Part shown: positions 57,989-64,000 of the stretch, one piece after another
How the letters are laid out: each line of letters starts with the position of its first letter
Position numbering within the stretch: position 1 is the first letter of the stretch
Assembly: GCF_022539505.1 (NCBI RefSeq)
Contig: NC_061509.1
Location: forward strand, 208,468,254 to 208,532,253
Source of the DNA: Lolium rigidum
Taxonomy: Eukaryota; Streptophyta; Magnoliopsida; Poales; Poaceae
Direction of reading: 5' to 3'
DNA length: 64,000 nt
Made by a program: the position numbers and the translations under genes
The notes under the pieces: generated by a model
Seen by the model: only the letters and a program-made list of their open reading frames with translations
Told to the model about the DNA's origin: nothing
The model's database searches: none

Positions 57989-58123
57989 TAGTAATTAACA
58001 AGCAGACAGTAAAAGAAAGCGGGCTCCCCTAGCTAGCGAACGATTGCTAGGGAGAGAATGAGCGATTGGTTTCTAACCAAATTTTTTTTCCATTTTTGGC
58101 AAATTTTGGACTGTAGTGGAGGC

Positions 58124-59015
58124 TATTGAGGGAAAGTTCTGCATGCATGTAGAAACAGATGAATCTGCTGTCAGCGGAATCTTTTCCAAATTTCAAAATT
58201 CAAAACGTTCTAACTTTCAAACGACAACTCCAAATTAAGATCCTCTTTCACCAATAAATCCGTCTCGACGAGATCTTCAAAACTAGCACCCATGTTGATA
58301 TGTTTCGAGAAACTTTTTTTCTGGCTAAAAGTTATCAACCCTCTCCTATTCGAATAATCAACCCCTCCGTACTTGAGTGATCAACGGTAAATGTATAAAA
58401 TTATCAACCTGGTGCAGTGTATTGAGGGAAAGTTCTGCATGCATGCACAAATAGACGAATCTGCTGATGTCAGCGGAATCTTTTCCAAATTTGAAAATTC
58501 AAAACGTTTTAACTTCCAAACGACAACTCCAAATTAAGATCCGCTTTCACCAATAAATCCCTCTCGACGAGATCTTCAAAACTAGCACCCATGTTGATAT
58601 GTTTCGAGAAACTTTTTTTCTGGCTAAAAGTTATCAACCCTCTCCTATTCGAATAATCAACCCCTCCGTACTTGAGTGATCAACGGTAAATGTATAAAAT
58701 TATCAACCTGGTGCAGGGTATTGAGGGAAAGTTCTGCATGCATATAGAAACAGACGAATCTGCTGATGTCAGCGGAATCTTTTCCAAATTTCAAAATTCA
58801 AAACGTTTTAACTTTCAAACGACAACTCCAAATTAAGATCCGCTTTCACCAATAAATCCCTCTCGACGAGATCTTCAAAACTAGCACCCATGTTGATATG
58901 TTTCGAGAAACTTTTTTTCTAGCTAAAAGTTATCAACCCTCTCCTATTCGAATAATCAACCCCTCCGTACTTGAGTGATCAACGGTAAATGTATAAAATT
59001 ATCAACCCCAAAGTT
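58124..59015. repeat. Tandem array, about 297 bp x 3
   Basis: Units start at 58124, 58420 and 58719 (tattgagggaaagttctgca). They differ by few substitutions. Each unit ends with tatcaacc/atcaacggtaaatgtataaa words that also make up the following array. Confidence 0.9.
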
Positions 59016-59060
59016 AATTTTATTTTAAACATTTTACCAAATATTTTTTTGTTTAGAAAC

Positions 59061-59595
59061 TATCAACCCGGTGTTCTGTTATTTATCAACGGTAAATATA
59101 AATAACTACCAACCTTAAAAATCTAACTTCATTTCGAATATTATGGCGACTCTTTTTAGTTTACAAGTTATCAACCCGGTGCTCCATTATTTATCAATGG
59201 TAATTATAAAAAAATTACCAACCCTAAAAAGTATTTCATTTAGAATATTTTAGCGACATTTTTTATTTTACAAGCTATCAACCTGGTGCCTCGTTATTTA
59301 TCAACTGTAAATATAAATAAATAATAACCCTAAAAAGTATTTCATTCAGAATATTTTAGCGACTCTCTTTTAGTTTACAAGCTATCAACCCGGTGACCCG
59401 CTATTTATCAATGGTAAATATAAATAAATATCAACCCTAAAAATTTAATTTAATTTAAAATATGTAGCGACTCTTTTTTATTTACAAGTTATTATCCCAG
59501 TGCCCCGTTATTTATCAACGGTAAATATAAATACCTAGCAACCCTAAAAGGTAAATTTCATTTAGAATATTTTAGCAACTTTTGTTAGCTTACAA
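59061..59595. repeat. Tandem array, 107 bp x 5
   Basis: tatcaacccggtg-type starts at 59061, 59169, 59276, 59383 and 59490 (spacing 108, 107, 107, 107). Each unit holds atttatcaacggtaaatata and ...tagcgactctttttagtttaca. Confidence 0.88.
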
Positions 59596-60119
59596 CTTAA
59601 AATAATACTTAATTTGAGTAGCAAGTGGTAGTTCATTTGAGTTGCAAGTGGATCTTCCCACCCGTTATTTTCCCCCTTAAAAACCACTGGCCCGAAAAAG
59701 GGAATTGCAAAAGGCCCCCCTTAAACATGAATTACCGTACGAAAAATAAAACCCAAAAAGGGAATTGCAAAACGAGAATTGAGAGTCTGTCTCGTGCTGA
59801 AGAAAAAGAATGAGATGCTATGTGTATGCATGCAACAACTTATGAAAGCGCATTGAAAAGTTGGCTCATTAAACGCAAATCCACGAGATGCTCTGCATGT
59901 GCATGCATTACGCTAGCTGAACGCTCTTGGTCGTACGCAACTCGCAAGCAGTAATACAAGCTGTTAGTGTGAACACGTGTGAACGCAATTAAAACACTAC
60001 GTGACAAAAAGGGAATTGACTCGCTCCGCGAGCGCTTTCGCGCCACAAAAAGTGATTGCTCGAGCAATCGATTGCTAGGGAGAGGATTCGAAAGAAAGCA
60101 CAGTTTCCTAGTCCGTGGC
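59596..60119. other. Spacer with short repeats and palindrome
   Basis: aaaaagggaattgcaaaa occurs twice (about 59695 and 59755). gattgctcgagcaatc at about 60054-60069 is a perfect 16-bp palindrome. cgattgctagggagag occurs here (60068) and at about 58041, flanking the tandem arrays in direct orientation. No gene seen. Confidence 0.5.
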
Positions 60120-60640
60120 ATCTATATTATTCCAAGATAAGGTGAGAGATCACCCAATCCGCTACTAGTCTCACTTTCACCTACCATTGTCTATTTTTAC
60201 CGGAAAAGAGGGCGACGTGTACGAGCGGAATCTCGCGAGAGCGCGAGTGCGCGCTTGTGTGTGCATCGGCGAAGCGGTGAGCTGCACTGGGCGAGGCTGT
60301 CCACTACCTGGAGGTCGGAGCAGACGCACGCGGCGGCGCCGAGCTGGCGCGAGCACAAACAGCCGTAGCTTTCCGGGAGTGGTACGGTACTTCAGGTAGG
60401 AATGTTGGCCAAGTCGACTGTGCTCAGCTGGCTGGCTTGTCGTGCTTGCGTCCCGTTTGGCCACGGCTCCGGCGATGTTGATGATTTCTGGTGGGCGGAC
60501 CGGACAGCTGTGAGGGCTAGCTAGATTTGAGGACGCCAATCGTCGCGTGTTTCAGCGTTTCCGGTTGATTGATGGAGACGCGCCCATGCAGGACGAGGCT
60601 GCTGTTTTCAGGACACCTTCTCTCCCTTGGGCCGTGCTTC
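60120..60640. repeat. Diverged segmental duplication, copy 1
   Basis: Shares ordered blocks with 63000-64000: gagatcaccca, cctaccattgtc, gcatcggcgaagcg, ccacggctccggcga, ggaccggacagctgtg, and gcccatgcaggacgaggctgctgttt. Confidence 0.7.
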
Positions 60641-60981
60641 CCGGCCTTCGTGGTCATGTCGTCTTCTCATGTCGACGATCGGATAGCAATCACAAAAGTG
60701 ATAATATCAGGCAAGTATAGTGGAGAGCTCTTTTACCGGCGTGGGCGTGTGCTGCACCCGTGCGTGACGCCCATATGTTGTACACCAACGCGAGATTTTA
60801 GATATGGCTGGTGAAATTGTGAGATCTCGCTGGATGTTACGACATCTCTAGCGTCCCCATATATTTTAGATATTGTTTGTATTTGTTTGGATCGAGCCAC
60901 AAACACAAAAATTATCAGTTTTGAGTTTATGTCCGGTTGGGTCGGGATCAGCCCCAACAGCCGGACATATTTCTTACAATA

Positions 60982-61218
60982 CTCCCTCTGTCTCGGTTTA
61001 ATAGGCACGCACGTAGTTTAAGATAAAGTTTGACCGTTACTTTAGTTAACAAAATATAAAGTATATGTCTAAAAAATATACACCATTAGATTCGTATTCA
61101 AAAAAGGTTTCGAATAATTCAACTTTTCTAACATATATTTCATATTTATTTAACCAAAATAATGGTCAAACTAATTATTTGAACAATGTGCGCGCCTATT
61201 AAACTGAGACAGAGGAAA
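60982..61218. mobile_element. Stowaway/Tc1-Mariner MITE, 237 bp, TSD TA
   Basis: TIRs ctccctctgtctcggtttaa-taggc and its partner (tttcctctgtctcagtttaa-taggc as reverse complement), TA on both sides (60980-60981, 61219-61220), AT-rich interior, no ORF. Confidence 0.88.
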
Positions 61219-61220
61219 TA

Positions 61221-62740
61221 ATCTTTTTATTATTAATACAAAGTAATTTACATAGTGCCAAAACAAATAAAATAAATTTAAATTAAAACCCTAACAAGGG
61301 TCTGTGCCATGGACGGCCGCGACCGGAGGCACCCACGGGCTACGGCCAAGGTATGTAAGGGTTAAGTGCATTTATAAGGGTGAGCGTATATACGTAGTCA
61401 CCAACGTCAAGGTTTGTACTGCCTTCTGCAGAGAAAAAAAGATCGATGGATGAATCTGTGCTCATGTATGTTTCTTCAAATATCGTGATCTAGACTAAGG
61501 GACCCCTAAACCCATAACCAGATTCGGACTGAAAAATCATATTTACAATTTTCTGTGAAAAAAAACCGAGATAGATCTTACGTGTATATACCGCATTGAT
61601 ACTTACTTGTGTAAATTTTCATGAAAATGCACGACTTCATATAGACTACACAAAAAGGAGAAAATGTAACTTGAAGAGGCACTTTGCGCAATTCTTACAC
61701 GGTACCTTGTTCATTTTGTCATTTTGAGACTTTTGTATTTAAGTTTTAAACTTGGCACCACATACCTGCATTTATCCTGTACATGCAAAATTTTATTTCA
61801 TATTTATTTAACTTTGTTTAGTGTTTGTTTTGACTTTACAGTTCATCGCGGGTTCAAGAGTGCCTAGTATATGAGACGGAAATGGGCCTTCCATCATCAT
61901 GCAACCATGGCTAATAGCCAGAAAAAAAAACTTTTTTGCTGGTTGGCTCATCGCTAAGACTAAGGATGAGGCTAGGATGTAGAGCATAGCCGGAGCGAAA
62001 TTCGGATGGAGTGTGACAGCGGGAGAGCAGGCTCAAGTTTAAAGTCCTAGATTGTTCTAGGCAAAAACTCTAAATGTCTTAATTAATAAAAAATGATAAT
62101 TTTTGCCTTGTTTTAAAATAAACTGTTTGGAAGAAGAAAAACGGTTGCCGAAACGTCCAAGCAAAACAGGTGAGAGATCAATGGCAGTGAACATATACGT
62201 GCCACATCAACATGTACTGTAATTGTTTCCCTACTTTGCTTTTATGAAACAGAATCGCTTCTAGCTCACGGAAACCCCTCAATTTGACCGGGCTACGGCA
62301 ATGTGTGCAACAAAGCTTTGTTTGTTTGCCAGAACGTCGCAAATTAAACACGTGCCAGCGGGAGATCATTGCATTGTACACTTGCAAGTCGGAGGGTCCT
62401 CGTTAGCAGGTTTTCTACACCCGTCCAAAAAGAACTTGACGGTTTCGTCCAGCGGCGTACAATCTGGTCATGATTGTTTTCCTTACTTGGCTTAACGAAA
62501 AGGAATCGTGATCATTACATGAGTCGATGTAGATGGAATATTGGAGAAGTACAGCAATGCCGTCCACCAAAAGCTGTGTTTTATTTAGCAGGAAATGAAC
62601 AGAAACCGCAAGTGGGACATAAGACCAGAAGGTACGGCGATTAATTAGCCAGCATCTGGCCAGGCGAGAGCAAGTACTCCAGTACTTCCTGGTAGTAGTA
62701 CTAGTACAACGAGCTATAAGTACGGAGTGGCCCCTGTCTA
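61221..62740. other. Non-coding low-repeat region
   Basis: AT-rich; I see no gene, TIR or tandem repeat. A 153-codon minus frame (62415-62876) lacks recognisable motifs. Confidence 0.4.
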
Positions 62741-62751
62741 TGTTGAACCCA

Positions 62752-62850
62752 AGTATATATAGGCCGGGGTTCACTTTTCGGAGGCGCGCCACTGGAGCTA
62801 GCACGAGAAGGAACTGGACCCTTCCTTTGCCATCCATCCAGAAAAAGATG
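62752..62850 (+). promoter_or_regulatory. Promoter-like TATA, leader and ATG followed by a splice donor
   Basis: caagtatatataggcc is a good TATA box; about 90 bp on, ccatccatccagaaaaagatggGTACGT offers ATG (62848) and a strong donor. No continuing coding exon is found in the next kb except the B3-like piece. Confidence 0.35.
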
Positions 62851-62999
62851 GGTACGTAGATTCGTGGTGCATGCAAATGTAGGACAGATCACTCACCCTT
62901 TTCCACAATCTCGCATCATTTCGTTCATGTGTGTCCGCTCTTTCTACCTACTCCTTTGACTAGTGACACTAGTAAAAGAAACCACAGTCGCCACTGTTC

Positions 63000-64000
63000 C
63001 CGAGATAATGTTAGAGATCACCCACCTCTACTGCTCCATGTTCTACCAGTATAACTAGAGAAGGGCGGCACCGTAAAAGAATCCTCCACTTTGACCTACC
63101 ATTGTCCATTTTACGGGAAAAGAGCAGAATCTCACGAGAGCGCCCACGCGTGCATCGGCGACGCGCTGTGCAATCAATTGAACAACGTAGTTCATAATCA
63201 ACCACAGTTTGTGTTAGCCTATGGCCTGCCTGATAGCGGAAAAAGGTAACCACCTACGGCGACAGCGTGGTCACTGAAGTGAGTCACTTTATCATCTTCA
63301 AGTACGATAGCCACAACATGCTCACCGTTAAAATTTTCGACGAGACCACGTGCCGCTATCACTACCACTCATCCACTCTGACGACAATGACTATGCAAGG
63401 GCAAGTTAAAAAAACACAAAGGTCTCATGGCATGTTTTTATTCATTGTATCAATTTGCTTGAAGTAAATTGTGTGAAAACTATGCATGTCATCCATCAAT
63501 TTAGCCAAAATTTCATATTCTTTTAAAGCAAATTCAATCGAACCGCGGAGTGTATGGATTGCGCCGCTGAACCCATTATCTCAGCCGGTCAGATCGTGAC
63601 CCAAATTCGTCCGCAAAACGATCTAAACGCATCGCGGCCGGAGCCGAGCTGGTGCAAGCGCATGCAACCGCCGTTGCTTTCTCGGAAACCTGTACACGCA
63701 GCCGGAGCGCCGGATGGGGACGGCGCGCGCGCAGCTAGCGCATGTACGTACAAGTGTACAACTACGAGACCGCTACGGCTTTGCCGTGCCCGCGTACCGT
63801 TTCATACCGGCCTGAAATCTGGATGGCTGGCCACGGCTCCAGCGATATCATAATATCTGATGACTGATGACCGGACAGCTGTGTGGACTGGATGACGCGT
63901 GCTTCAGCGGAAATCGTTGCGATTTTCATTTTCGACGTTTACGAGTGACGGAGACGTGCCCATGCAGGACGACGCTGCTGTTTTGTCCATCTCTTGGGCC
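63000..64000. repeat. Diverged segmental duplication, copy 2
   Basis: Partner of 60120-60640, expanded by about 450 bp in the middle, which includes the B3-like fragment. It runs off the window edge. Confidence 0.65.
63243..63410 (+). pseudogene. Probable B3 DNA-binding-domain (REM-type) fragment
   Basis: The open frame from 63243 encodes TYGDSVVTEVSHFIIFKYDS, then NMLTVKIFDETTC. This resembles the last two strands of plant B3 domains (typically G(D/H)-L-F-Y-...-F-V-IFD--GCE) as found in grass REM-like proteins. The DNA-contact first half and a start codon are absent (the frame has only GTG at 63267), so it is an exon fragment or pseudogene. It could be the end of an exon of a gene whose first exon is near 62848. 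Confidence 0.4.

Noticed and set aside
58124..59595. CRISPR-like or centromeric satellite array
   Set aside because: Units are contiguous with no unique spacers, only 3 and 5 copies, in a eukaryotic context.
62415..62876. 153-codon minus-strand ORF
   Set aside because: No recognisable motif, no promoter or splice context on that strand, and it overlaps the plus-strand TATA/leader candidate.

Overview
This window is intergenic, transposon-packed DNA from a grass, most likely a Pooideae species (wheat/barley/oat/ryegrass side). The evidence is the repeated LTR start TGATACGTCTCC(A/G)ACGTATC, Athila-like gag proteins, Helitron ends with the grass-type GCAACGCACGGG...CTAG signature, and CTCCCTC-type Mariner/Stowaway TIRs. 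I see no complete, convincing host gene. What is visible is nested LTR retrotransposons, captured gene fragments, tandem repeats and two 100-N assembly gaps.

Layout. 1-7129: gag-bearing LTR element E1 (left LTR cut by the window edge), inserted in the LTR of a long-LTR element X. 7130-38990: X, a LARD-like element with LTRs of roughly 6.4 kb and an almost non-coding interior. It is present as a plus-strand part (7130-9323), a minus-strand LTR and interior (9324-35372) and a plus-strand LTR (35373-38990), a fold-back arrangement. Two further gag-like elements sit in the minus LTR: E3 (11704-18808, TSD GTTCT) and E2 (24505-31205, TSD ATGAT). Gap 1 (21527-21626) separates two contigs whose ends overlap by about 2.86 kb, so 18661-21526 and 21627-24489 are probably the same DNA shown twice. 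38991-41950: AT-rich inverted-repeat element broken by a solo LTR (39494-41218, TSD CCCAT). 41951-49596: Helitron DNA with two 5' termini and one 3' terminus, carrying decayed fragments of a class III peroxidase gene and of a methylcrotonyl-CoA carboxylase alpha-subunit gene, plus a 1.27-kb non-LTR retroposon with a 14-bp TSD. 49869-56362: nested minus-strand LTR elements interrupted by gap 2. 56983-57988: a 1-kb Mariner-like TIR element enclosing a small secreted-protein ORF. 58124-59595: two-level tandem arrays (about 297 bp x3, then 107 bp x5). 59600-64000: low-copy-looking DNA with a Stowaway-like MITE, a diverged segmental duplication and a probable B3-domain fragment.

Two themes link the window. 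First, copies of the same sequence differ mainly at CTG/CAG (CHG) sites (CTG read as CTCG, CCG or CG; CAG as CGAG). Most frameshifts in the gag ORFs fall on these motifs, which suggests consensus errors at methylated CHG sites rather than old decay. Second, the LTR elements carry structure-level signals: a covarying hairpin just before the polypurine tract, and, at one X junction, a 66-nt reverse-transcribed copy of initiator tRNA-Met continuing from the primer-binding site.
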